In this document: one piece after another, positions 1 through 6,463 of the stretch | Layout: every line of letters begins with the position of its first letter | Numbering within the stretch: position 1 is the first letter of the stretch | The notes under the pieces: model-generated | The model's input: the letters and a program-made list of their open reading frames with translations, nothing else | Database searches by the model: none | Told to the model about the DNA's origin: nothing | Assembly: GCA_945957185.1 (NCBI GenBank) | Contig: CAMFKA010000123.1 | Coordinates: 1-6,464 of the forward strand | DNA: 6,464 nucleotides | Origin: an uncultured Chlamydiaceae bacterium | GTDB lineage: Bacteria > Chlamydiota > Chlamydiia > Chlamydiales > Parachlamydiaceae | Direction: 5' to 3' | Program-made: the position numbers and the translations under genes

Positions 1-2
1 CT

Positions 3-26
3 CCGTCCCCGCGTCTCCGCGTTATC
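3..26 (-). repeat. Degenerate octamer tandem array, left edge
   Basis: Three 8-base units can be read on the plus strand: CCGTCCCC, GCGTCTCC and GCGTTATC. They are the counterparts of the three units at 6441-6464. The array reaches the window edge, so its full length cannot be seen. Confidence 0.55.
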
Positions 27-75
27 CTGTTCCTATCATTGGATGTTAATTTTCAACAGCATAAGAAATATAATG
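4..75 (-). repeat. Left copy of the terminal inverted repeat
   Basis: Bases 4-75 match the reverse complement of 6392-6463 without gaps, differing at 6 of 72 positions. The longest identical blocks are the GC-rich outer 21 bases, a 16-base AT-rich block in the middle (GGATGTTAATTTTCAA) and the inner 16 bases (CATAAGAAATATAATG). The repeat begins 20 bases beyond the fadJ-like stop codon. Read in the direction of that gene, it has the same orientation and sequence order as the right copy has relative to the metallophosphoesterase gene. It has no open reading frame and no hairpin followed by a T-run, so I do not call it a terminator. Its family is unknown to me. Confidence 0.9.
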
Positions 76-95
76 AGTTAGGTTAGAGCCTGCAC

Positions 96-2246
96 TCAGT
101 TATAAAACTTCTGTTTGTTCTTTTGCATTTCCAACAGCAGCGGTGCAGGCGCGAACCGGTCCCCGTATATCTCTTGAAAGCTCTTTAATCTGTTCACAAC
201 ATAATCGATTCCCAATTTGTCGGCATGGCGTAGTAATCCGCCGCGGAAAGGGGGGAAGCCGATTCCCATGATGAGAGCCATATCCAAGTAAGACGGATTT
301 TCTACCACCTTCTCTTCCAGGCAGCGAGCCGCTTCGTTCAGCATGATCAAAATGAATCGATCTTGGATGTCTTGGTCGGAGATCCCAGTAAACTTTTTCG
401 GGTACCCTTCCAAAATTTGTTTGATTTCGGGATTGGGGGTCTTCTCTTTTCCGTTCCAAATATAAAACCCTTTTCCACTTTTCTTCCCAAACAATTTTTT
501 GTCGTACAACGCTTGTAAAAGATCCGGAGCCTTCATACGGGATCCGTACGCAGCTTCCAGCACTTTCGAAACTTTAAAGCCAACATCGTTGCCCACCTCA
601 TCAGCAAGGACGAATGGCGACATGGGCATACCGAAATCGAGAAGCTCTTTTTCGAGACGGCTCTCTTCGACGCCCTCTTGCAGCATCCACATCACTTCGT
701 TTGCGGCGGGAACAAAAAGCCTGTTGACAAGGAACCCTGCACAGTCTTTGACAACCAGTGGCGTTTTGCCGAATTTTTTACACACATCCACAGCTGTTGC
801 GATGGTTTCGGGGGAGGTTTTTTCTCCCGCGATGACCTCGACAAGAGGCATCTTGTTTGGTGGATTAAAGAAGTGCATCCCCACAAACCTTCCGGGGTGT
901 TTGAAAGCCTTCGCCATTTCGGTAATGCTTAACGACGACGTATTCGAAGCGACGATCGTTGTCGGTTTGATCACCTCTTCCAGCTCTTTGAAAATTTTGT
1001 TTTTCAATTCAAGATTTTCGACTGCGGCTTCGATGACTAAATCGGCATGTTGGAATCCGGAGTAGTCCGTACTGCCGCCTAGAAGGTCGAATTTGAGCAG
1101 CGCTTCGTTCAATTTAATCTTTTTGTCACGCACTTGCTTGCTAAAAATGTCCCAAGCAACACCGTACCCTTTGCCGACAGCTTCCCAATTGATATCTTTG
1201 AAGCGAACGGGCAGTTTGTTGTTGCTGAAGAGCCATGCGATGCCACTTCCCATGGTCCCAGCACCGATAACAGCCCCTGAATTGATGGGAAGCGCTTTGA
1301 CATCACCTTTAACCCCTTTATCTTTTTTGATCGCTTCCGAAACAAAGAAGAGACCGATCAAATTTTCGGCGATATCAAAATTGCCGGCGGCTTCTTGTGT
1401 TAAACCGATGATTTCGGTTTCTAATCCTTGCTTCAGCGGGAGCCCATGAGAGCGCTCGATGATGTCGACAGCGAGCAATGGAGCAGGGTAATGCCCTTTT
1501 GTTTTGCTGAGAATGTCTTTTTTTGCTTTTTGAAAGAGAAATTTTCTCCCCAACGGATTTTTTTCCAAAAGAAACGTCTGTAGACCGCCAATTTTACGCG
1601 CCTCTAACACCTTTTGTTTTCCACCGGGCTTTAATATCGACTGGACGAACTGCTCGGTCTGCTCTTTACGGAACTCTGTGGAAACGATAGCATCCGCAAG
1701 TTTGATCTTTAACGCTTTTGGAGCTTTCACAGGGCGCCCTCCGGCGATCATGGTCACCCCTTCGGTCAATCCGACAAGGCGAGGAAGTCTTTGAGTTCCT
1801 CCCCAGCCCGGAATAATCCCCAAAGACGTTTCCGGAAGCGCGATGCTTGTTTTAGGATTGTCGGTGACGATGCGGTAGGTGCAGGCAAGAGAAAATTCTG
1901 TTCCTCCACCCATGCAGGCGCCATTGATAACAGCGATAGAGGGGAAGGGGAGGTTTTCTAATTTATTGAAGACGCGATGTCCTGTCCTTATCATGTTGTC
2001 GAGAAGTTTCGGGTCTTTAAATGCCGGAGCAAACGAATGTAAATCCGCTCCCGCAATAAAGATGTCCTCTTTTCCGCTCGTGATCACCAAAGCCCGAATT
2101 CCTGGAAGATTGTGAAGTTTATCCACAACCTCTTCAAGCTCTTTCATCACTTCGATTGTGAATTTATTCACTTTCTCGTTGGGGAGGTCGAAAACAAGAC
2201 GACCGATACCATTTTCATCGAGATGGAATTGAAATGCGTTGCTCAT
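96..2246 (-). CDS. fadJ: FadJ-type fatty-acid oxidation complex alpha subunit (enoyl-CoA hydratase / 3-hydroxyacyl-CoA dehydrogenase)
   Basis: This cytoplasmic bifunctional enzyme hydrates trans-2-enoyl-CoA and then oxidises L-3-hydroxyacyl-CoA with NAD, steps two and three of beta-oxidation. It has 716 residues, close to E. coli FadJ (714). The N-terminal crotonase domain spans about 1-190: oxyanion-hole segment GAD at 66-68, GGG at 113-115, and catalytic glutamates Glu117 (GGGTE) and Glu139 (LPET). The NAD-binding Rossmann motif GAGTMG is at 328-333. The dehydrogenase residues Ser437 (SNTSSL), His458 (HFFNP), Glu470 (LVEV) and Asn508 (NRL) have exactly the spacing of human HAD. C-terminal dehydrogenase domains follow (about 500-716, GKKSGKGFY at 587-595). 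All catalytic residues are present, so the gene looks functional. I chose the ATG at 2246 over an in-frame ATG 48 bases upstream because a GGAGGT site lies 6 bases before it and it overlaps the thiolase stop as TAATG. FadB is the alternative name; order and length favour FadJ. Confidence 0.93.
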   Translation of the reverse strand: MSNAFQFHLDENGIGRLVFDLPNEKVNKFTIEVMKELEEVVDKLHNLPGIRALVITSGKEDIFIAGADLHSFAPAFKDPKLLDNMIRTGHRVFNKLENLPFPSIAVINGACMGGGTEFSLACTYRIVTDNPKTSIALPETSLGIIPGWGGTQRLPRLVGLTEGVTMIAGGRPVKAPKALKIKLADAIVSTEFRKEQTEQFVQSILKPGGKQKVLEARKIGGLQTFLLEKNPLGRKFLFQKAKKDILSKTKGHYPAPLLAVDIIERSHGLPLKQGLETEIIGLTQEAAGNFDIAENLIGLFFVSEAIKKDKGVKGDVKALPINSGAVIGAGTMGSGIAWLFSNNKLPVRFKDINWEAVGKGYGVAWDIFSKQVRDKKIKLNEALLKFDLLGGSTDYSGFQHADLVIEAAVENLELKNKIFKELEEVIKPTTIVASNTSSLSITEMAKAFKHPGRFVGMHFFNPPNKMPLVEVIAGEKTSPETIATAVDVCKKFGKTPLVVKDCAGFLVNRLFVPAANEVMWMLQEGVEESRLEKELLDFGMPMSPFVLADEVGNDVGFKVSKVLEAAYGSRMKAPDLLQALYDKKLFGKKSGKGFYIWNGKEKTPNPEIKQILEGYPKKFTGISDQDIQDRFILIMLNEAARCLEEKVVENPSYLDMALIMGIGFPPFRGGLLRHADKLGIDYVVNRLKSFQEIYGDRFAPAPLLLEMQKNKQKFYN

Positions 2247-3532
2247 TAGTTTACCTCCACAGCGATTGCGCCGCCCTGACCGCCACCGACACACAGTGTC
2301 GCTAGCCCTTTATTTTTATTTCGTCTTTTTAGTTCTTTTAACAAAGTGAGAACTAGACGTGTTCCCGATGCTCCTAAAGGGTGCCCTAGAGCGATAGCGC
2401 CGCCGTTGACGTTGAGGATGTCGCGATTGATCACTCCCACAGGCTCGCTGCGTCCCAATTTCTTTTCTGCAAACTCTTTCGATGCCATCGCTTTTTCGAC
2501 TGCAACTACTTGTGCTGCGAACGCTTCATTGATTTCGATAAGATCGAAATCACTCAGCTTGAGCCCTGTCTGCTTCAACAGCTTCGCTGTTGCATAAACG
2601 GGACCAAGCCCCATTCTATCCGGAGCGAGCCCTGCGTAAGCGTAGTCGATGATGTAACCCAAAGGGGTAAGCCCTAATTGCTTCGCTTGAGATTCGCGCA
2701 TGAGAATGACAGCAGCGGCACCGTCCGTCACTTGGCTTGTATTTCCTGCAGTGACAGTCCCTGTCAGCTTATTGAATGCCGGCTTCAGCTTCGCTAAAGC
2801 CTCCAACGTCGTTGCACGGGGGCCTTCGTCGTTCACAATCATCGCGCTGTTTTTTGGAGGAATGGGCACCGGAATGATCTCCTCAGCAAAAATGCCGTTA
2901 GCAATAGCTTTAGCGGCGCGCTCTTGACTCATCAAAGCGAATTGATCTTGCTCCTCACGCGTCACGTGGAAATCGTTCGATAAATTCTCCGCTGTTTGCC
3001 CCATGCTAAGTCCGCAGATGGGATCGGAAATTTCCGGAGTCTCTGGAATGAGAAAAGAGGGGCGAAAGGAGGCGAGGATCGAAAGCTTCTGTCCAAAACT
3101 TTTCGCTTTGGAGAAGGCCATCAAAAACTCCTTCATCTTCTTGCTAAAGAGAACAGGGAAGTTGCTCATGGACTCCGTACCGCCGGCTACAACGATATTC
3201 GCTTTTCCCAAACGTATTTCATCGTATGCGGACGTGATCGCTTCCATACCCGAAGCGCAGTTTCTGTTGACGGTGTAAGCGGGGACCTTTTCAGGAAGCC
3301 CACCTTTGACAGCAAGAATGCGTGCGATGTTGGTAGAGTTCGCCGGTTGAAGAACGTTTCCAAAGATCAATTCATCGACTTGATCTCCGGAAATAGGAAC
3401 GCGAGCCATCAGCTCCCGGACGACGTAAGCGCCTAAATCATCGGCTTCTAAATCTTTGAGGATGCCTCCCCCTTTTCCAAAAGGGGATCGAACCCCGGCA
3501 ACGATCGCAATACGGTTCCGTTCATTACTCAT
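2246..3532 (-). CDS. fadI: FadI-type 3-ketoacyl-CoA thiolase (beta subunit of the fatty-acid oxidation complex)
   Basis: It cleaves 3-ketoacyl-CoA with CoA to release acetyl-CoA, the last step of beta-oxidation, and should form a complex with the downstream FadJ-like subunit. Visible thiolase signatures are the nucleophile Cys92 (NRNCASGME), GGTESMS at 117-123, NEAF at 335-338, His384 in the GHPLGASG motif and the second catalytic cysteine Cys414 (CVGGGQGGA). Length is 428 residues, near E. coli FadI (436) and longer than FadA (387). The extra length fits a basic and hydrophobic loop at about 124-165 (KKMKEFLMAFSKAKSFGQKL), typical of FadI and the mitochondrial trifunctional beta subunit, where it is linked to membrane association. 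The gene overlaps the ligase stop as ATGA (4 bases) and the next start as TAATG. All active-site residues are intact. Confidence 0.93.
   Translation of the reverse strand: MSNERNRIAIVAGVRSPFGKGGGILKDLEADDLGAYVVRELMARVPISGDQVDELIFGNVLQPANSTNIARILAVKGGLPEKVPAYTVNRNCASGMEAITSAYDEIRLGKANIVVAGGTESMSNFPVLFSKKMKEFLMAFSKAKSFGQKLSILASFRPSFLIPETPEISDPICGLSMGQTAENLSNDFHVTREEQDQFALMSQERAAKAIANGIFAEEIIPVPIPPKNSAMIVNDEGPRATTLEALAKLKPAFNKLTGTVTAGNTSQVTDGAAAVILMRESQAKQLGLTPLGYIIDYAYAGLAPDRMGLGPVYATAKLLKQTGLKLSDFDLIEINEAFAAQVVAVEKAMASKEFAEKKLGRSEPVGVINRDILNVNGGAIALGHPLGASGTRLVLTLLKELKRRNKNKGLATLCVGGGQGGAIAVEVN
2253..2258 (-). promoter_or_regulatory. Ribosome binding site of the fadJ-like gene, inside the thiolase gene
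   Basis: On the minus strand GGAGGT lies 6 bases before the ATG at 2246. It is formed by the Val-Glu-Val codons at the end of the thiolase gene. It decides the start of the downstream gene, and with the TAATG stop/start overlap it suggests coupled translation. Confidence 0.85.
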
Positions 3533-5304
3533 GAGTCCCTCTCTTCTGTGTACATGCTGTCGATTAATTTTTGATACTTTTTGGCGACGACTTCGCGTCG
3601 AATTTTTAATGTCGGCGTCAGTTCACCTGCTTCGATGGTGAGCGGAATGACGATATAGCGGAAGTCTTGAATCTGCTCGCACTTGTTGACGTGTTTATTG
3701 ATCTCGGTAATCAAATTTCGGGTTTCTGTTTTGATGAATTCAGTGTTTAAAAACGCTTCATCCGACATGTCAGCACGGTTGTGAGCGAGTTTAAGGGAGT
3801 GCACGACCTCTAAATCAGGGAAGAGGAGCGCTGTAGTGAATTTTCGTCCTTCTGCAATCACGATGGCAGACTCGATCAGCGGAGCTTTGATCAATTCATG
3901 TTCAATAGGAACGGGGGCGACGAATTCCCCTGTAGAGGTTTTGTAAAGCTCTTTGAGACGTCCCACGATGTAAACATAACCATCCACATCAATAGTGCCC
4001 TTGTCTCCCGTTTTAAGCCATCCATCAGACGTGAGAGCTTCAGCTGTTTTTTTAGGGTCTTTATAGTAACGTCGCATCACTCCAAGCCCTTTAAACATCA
4101 ATTCGCCCTCATCAGAAGTTTTAGCCTGATAGATAGGAAGAGGACGTCCAACAGAGCCTAAACGTGTAGCGTCCTGTTGGTTAAGAGTGATGGGGCACGC
4201 TTCAGTCATTCCATAACCTTCGAAAATCGGGATTCCTACGGAATTGAAAAAGTGGTTGAGAACGGGATTTAAGGGGGCGCTTCCGGAAATCACGATCCTG
4301 ACATTGCTGCCAAGAACTTCGCGGAATTTGGAGTAGATCAACACATCCGCAACAGGGTGCAGCAAATGCTTCGTAAAGTAGTCTTCATCTTCATGATTCG
4401 CAAGCTGAAACGCCCACAATCCCAACGTTTTTTTCATGAATCCCTGGTTTTGGATGTTGCTCAATAATTTTGCGTAGAGCTTCTCCAATAAACGAGGGAC
4501 AACGATCATGACGGTAGGGTGGACTTCTTTTGCCGCTTGTGCCAGCAGTTTAGGGTCGTTTAGATAGTAGATCGATAGATTCAGAAGAAGCGACACAAGA
4601 TTCATCACATAGCCATAGATGTGTGCAAGGGGCAAGAACGATAGAAAACGGTCGTTTTCGTTGATTCCAAAAAAGTGTTCTCCCATGAAAGCAAAGATCC
4701 CTTCCTGCGAGTATTCCGCTCCCTTAGGGATCCCTGTGCTTCCGCTTGTGTAGACGATGCTGCAAGTATCGTCCGGATTGCTCTCATTTAACATCTGTTC
4801 GAATAGTTCCGGGTAGCTCCTGTCTAGATTTTCACCCAGCTCGAGGAATTTGTCGTAATTTAAAGGGATGTCGGGAGTCGCATTCATCGCGACAACAGTT
4901 TTAAAGTGATGTTTATTTTCGTTGTAAAGGTTGTTTTGATAGGTGATGTCAGTAAAATGCGCACCGTCGATAAAGATGATTTTTGCTTCGGTTTGCTCGA
5001 TCTGGAATTTGAAGTTGTCGGGGGAAATGTTAATAAAAATAGGGACGGCGACGCCTCCCGCTGCGATGATGGCTAAGTTGGCGATGGTCCATTTGATGGA
5101 GGGGTATGCGTAAATAGCGACGGGGTCCCCTTTTTTTAGTCCCGATGCACGAAGGGCTAACGCCGCACTGTGCACCTGAGCTAACATCTCCTCTTTGGAG
5201 ACTGATTGCCAAGAGGTTCCGTATAAGTAGTTGAGGAGCTTTTCGTGACTTGCGTTATCTTCAATTCGTTTTAGATACTCTTTGATAGTTCTTGGCGCGC
5301 GCAT
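3529..5304 (-). CDS. fadD: Long-chain acyl-CoA synthetase (AMP-forming, FAA1/COG1022 type)
   Basis: It activates free fatty acids to acyl-CoA through an acyl-AMP intermediate, supplying substrate to the two downstream enzymes. Length is 591 residues. The adenylate-forming motifs appear in order: P-loop YTSGSTGIPKG at 185-195, FLPLAHIYG at 223-231, GYGMTEACP at 363-371, the ribose-binding aspartate Asp434 in GWLKTGDKG, Arg449 in the hinge (GRLKELYKTSTGEFVAP), and the catalytic lysine Lys567 in LTPTLKIRR. The hinge and C-terminal motifs match the long-chain COG1022 group rather than E. coli FadD in detail, so the symbol is a functional label and chain-length preference is unknown. There is no signal peptide; a peripheral membrane role is usual for the family. 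The ATG start at 5304 is fixed by a GGAGG site just upstream and a promoter about 40 bases away. It is the first gene of the operon. Confidence 0.93.
   Translation of the reverse strand: MRAPRTIKEYLKRIEDNASHEKLLNYLYGTSWQSVSKEEMLAQVHSAALALRASGLKKGDPVAIYAYPSIKWTIANLAIIAAGGVAVPIFINISPDNFKFQIEQTEAKIIFIDGAHFTDITYQNNLYNENKHHFKTVVAMNATPDIPLNYDKFLELGENLDRSYPELFEQMLNESNPDDTCSIVYTSGSTGIPKGAEYSQEGIFAFMGEHFFGINENDRFLSFLPLAHIYGYVMNLVSLLLNLSIYYLNDPKLLAQAAKEVHPTVMIVVPRLLEKLYAKLLSNIQNQGFMKKTLGLWAFQLANHEDEDYFTKHLLHPVADVLIYSKFREVLGSNVRIVISGSAPLNPVLNHFFNSVGIPIFEGYGMTEACPITLNQQDATRLGSVGRPLPIYQAKTSDEGELMFKGLGVMRRYYKDPKKTAEALTSDGWLKTGDKGTIDVDGYVYIVGRLKELYKTSTGEFVAPVPIEHELIKAPLIESAIVIAEGRKFTTALLFPDLEVVHSLKLAHNRADMSDEAFLNTEFIKTETRNLITEINKHVNKCEQIQDFRYIVIPLTIEAGELTPTLKIRREVVAKKYQKLIDSMYTEERDS
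3536..3541 (-). promoter_or_regulatory. Ribosome binding site of the thiolase gene, inside the ligase gene
   Basis: On the minus strand GAGGGA lies 3 bases from the ATG at 3532 (the GAGG core is 5 bases away). It lies within the last ligase codons. With the ATGA overlap it supports the chosen start and translational coupling. Confidence 0.65.
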
Positions 5305-5308
5305 AAAT

Positions 5309-5313
5309 CCTCC
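5309..5313 (-). promoter_or_regulatory. Ribosome binding site of the ligase gene
   Basis: A GGAGG on the minus strand lies 4 bases before the ATG at 5304 and is the only strong site near the gene's start. It supports this start over internal methionines. Confidence 0.8.
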
Positions 5314-5343
5314 CGTTACTCAGTGACAATCCACCTTATTAAT

Positions 5344-5372
5344 TTTATAATAATTTTTTTAATTTCTGTCTA
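5344..5372 (-). promoter_or_regulatory. Sigma70-type promoter of the fad operon
   Basis: On the minus strand TAGACA (5367-5372; one mismatch to TTGACA) is followed by a 17-base AT-rich spacer and TATAAA (5344-5349; one mismatch to TATAAT). Transcription should start near 5337, giving a leader of about 32 bases to the ligase ATG. I see no clear FadR-like operator palindrome over it. The prediction rests on pattern matching in an AT-rich stretch. Confidence 0.6.
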
Positions 5373-5390
5373 TATCTCGCAGAAAAGGTG

Positions 5391-5420
5391 TTGCGATTAA
5401 TAATTTTTATCCTTTATCTT
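5391..5420 (+). promoter_or_regulatory. Weak candidate promoter for the metallophosphoesterase gene
   Basis: TTGCGA (5391-5396), an 18-base spacer and TATCTT (5415-5420) each match the consensus at 4 of 6 positions. If real, transcription would begin at the left edge of the palindromic element, placing the whole element in the 5' leader. The region is AT-rich, so chance matches are likely. Confidence 0.25.
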
Positions 5421-5467
5421 GTTCATAGGTCTTGTAGGATAAGTCGATAAACGAATAAATTTGGAGT

Positions 5468-5485
5468 GCTGCGACTTGTCGCAGC
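5468..5485. repeat. Short perfect palindrome, unit 1
   Basis: GCTGCGAC-TT-GTCGCAGC forms an 8-base stem with a 2-base centre. It overlaps the left arm of the 23-base inverted repeat, so it can fold locally or with the distant arm. It shares the core CGACTTGTCG with unit 2. Confidence 0.85.
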
Positions 5486-5493
5486 TTTCCTTT

Positions 5494-5511
5494 GCATCGA
5501 CTTGTCGATGC
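5494..5511. repeat. Short perfect palindrome, unit 2
   Basis: GCATCGAC-TT-GTCGATGC forms an 8-base stem with the same TT centre and core as unit 1, but with different outer pairs. The differences are compensatory (each arm changed with its partner), which suggests that hairpin shape rather than sequence is kept. An 8-base pyrimidine spacer (TTTCCTTT, 5486-5493) separates the units. Confidence 0.85.
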
Positions 5512-5627
5512 GTTTTCGCCTTGAGTGTAAATGACTTAAAACGCGCGACAAGTCGCAGCACTCCAAAGAAACTCTGCATCGATTTATCCTACAAGACCCT
5601 ATTCATAAACAGGTTTTGGTAGTGACT

Positions 5628-6386
5628 ATGGCAAAGATTTGGGCTCTCGCGGATTTACATCTCTCATTTGGCGTCCCTAATAAAGGGATGGATGTTTTTG
5701 GAGAGCAATGGAAAAATCACCCCGATAAAATTGAGGCGGCATGGCGCGCAAAAATTGCCCCGGAAGATTTGGTCTTGATCGCCGGCGATATCTCTTGGGC
5801 TTTGCGAATGCCGGAGGCTATTCCAGATTTGGAGTGGATCGATAAGCTGCCCGGCACCAAAGTGATTATTAGAGGCAACCACGATCTGTGGTGGGGATCG
5901 ATCACAAAGGTCAGGAAAGTGCTACCGCCCTCCATTCACGCGATCCAACACGACGTCTTTCGCTGGAACGGTATCGCCATCGGCGGAACCAGACTGTGGG
6001 ATTCCGAGGAGTACGAGTTTGAAGAGGCAATCGATTACCGCGAAAATGTGACCGGCGGAGCAAAAGTCGGGGAACCACCCTCTGCAGAAGAGGGAGAAAA
6101 AATTTTCCATCGCGAATTGTTGCGACTAGAGATGTCGTTAAAACAGTTTCACCCTAGTGATAAAGTTCGGCTGGTGATGGTGCATTATCCTCCGATTGCC
6201 TTGGATTTAAGGTCTTCAAAGGTGTCGCGATTGCTGGAGGAATATCAAGTTTCCGACTGCATCTTTGGGCATCTGCATAATGTTAAACCCGGGCAAGTGT
6301 TGTTTGGCTCTGCGAGGGGAGTGAACTACCATCTAACCGCGGCCGACTACCTGAATTTCGAACCCAAGCTGATCATGGCGCAATGA
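5628..6386 (+). CDS. Calcineurin-like metallophosphoesterase (predicted phosphohydrolase, COG1768-like)
   Basis: A cytoplasmic two-metal phosphoesterase of 252 residues with no signal peptide or membrane segment. All metal-ligand motifs of the fold are present in order: DLH (Asp9, His11), GDISW (Asp54), GNHD (Asn84, His85, Asp86), VHYPP (His186) and GHLH (His215, His217). The stretches GDISWAL, DLEWIDKLPGTKV and NHDLWWG recall the COG1768 family, whose substrate is not established to my knowledge; the substrate here is unknown. I chose the ATG at 5628 because the protein then begins MAKIWALADLHLS, the usual start of the fold. GTG at 5622 (AGG 8 bases upstream) and TTG at 5616 are in-frame alternatives adding 2 or 4 residues. 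The gene diverges from the fad operon and shares no obvious pathway with it. Its leader contains or abuts the palindromic element, and the terminal repeat begins 5 bases after its TGA. Confidence 0.88.
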   Translation: MAKIWALADLHLSFGVPNKGMDVFGEQWKNHPDKIEAAWRAKIAPEDLVLIAGDISWALRMPEAIPDLEWIDKLPGTKVIIRGNHDLWWGSITKVRKVLPPSIHAIQHDVFRWNGIAIGGTRLWDSEEYEFEEAIDYRENVTGGAKVGEPPSAEEGEKIFHRELLRLEMSLKQFHPSDKVRLVMVHYPPIALDLRSSKVSRLLEEYQVSDCIFGHLHNVKPGQVLFGSARGVNYHLTAADYLNFEPKLIMAQ

Positions 6387-6391
6387 CAATC

Positions 6392-6463
6392 CATTATATT
6401 TCTTATGTTATTGAAAATTAACATCCGATGAAAGGAACTGGGTAACGCGGAGACGCGGGGACG
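6392..6463 (+). repeat. Right copy of the terminal inverted repeat
   Basis: This is the inverted partner of 4-75 (66 of 72 identical, no gaps). It begins 5 bases after the metallophosphoesterase stop and runs to the last bases of the window, so its outer end is probably cut. The similarity ends sharply at its inner side: the bases between it and each gene differ between copies. No terminator-type hairpin with a T-run is present in it. Confidence 0.9.

Larger units (their letters stand above)
5428..5598. repeat. MITE/REP-like palindromic element, 171 bp
   Basis: The ends are a 21-base inverted repeat (5428-5448 with 5578-5598, 20 of 21 matching, beginning GGTCTTGTAGGATAA). Inside, a perfect 23-base inverted repeat pairs 5460-5482 with 5545-5567, and a third stem pairs GCGTTTT (5510-5516) with AAAACGC (5538-5544), directly stacked on the second. 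Unpaired linkers of 11 and 10 bases separate the first two stems. Transcribed from either strand, it would form a long branched hairpin. It has no credible gene: the 60-codon minus-strand frame across it is composed of repeat sequence. It occupies the space between the two divergent promoters and starts. The layout is typical of a non-autonomous mobile element; copy number cannot be judged from one window. Confidence 0.82.

Noticed and set aside
499..1065. 188-codon open frame on the plus strand opposite the FadJ-like gene
   Set aside because: It is antisense to conserved catalytic sequence, has Ser/Thr-rich low-complexity composition and matches no family.
2247..2294. Upstream ATG at 2294 that would lengthen the FadJ-like protein by 16 residues
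   Set aside because: The extra residues are rich in Arg, Cys and Gly and unlike the family; the ATG at 2246 has a GGAGGT site and the usual N-terminus.
2996..3436. 146-codon plus-strand frame opposite the thiolase gene
   Set aside because: It is a shadow of the conserved thiolase coding sequence with no ribosome binding site or recognisable domain.
5321..5333. Similarity of CAGTGACAATCCA to CAATGACAATCCA at 6381-6393
   Set aside because: Twelve of 13 bases match, but short matches of this size are expected by chance in 6.4 kb and the flanks do not align; it also overlaps coding sequence at 6381-6386.
5468..5511. CRISPR-like reading of the spaced palindromic units
   Set aside because: Only two tandem units with an 8-base spacer and differing outer bases; no regular repeat-spacer array and no cas genes.
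5397..5579. 60-codon open frame on the minus strand across the palindromic element
   Set aside because: It is almost entirely repeat and hairpin sequence, starts in the right arm, has no ribosome binding site and shows no domain.
6402..6422. Possible terminator hairpin GTTA...TAAC after the phosphoesterase gene
   Set aside because: The stem is only 4 bases, AT-rich and not followed by a T-run, so it does not qualify as an intrinsic terminator.
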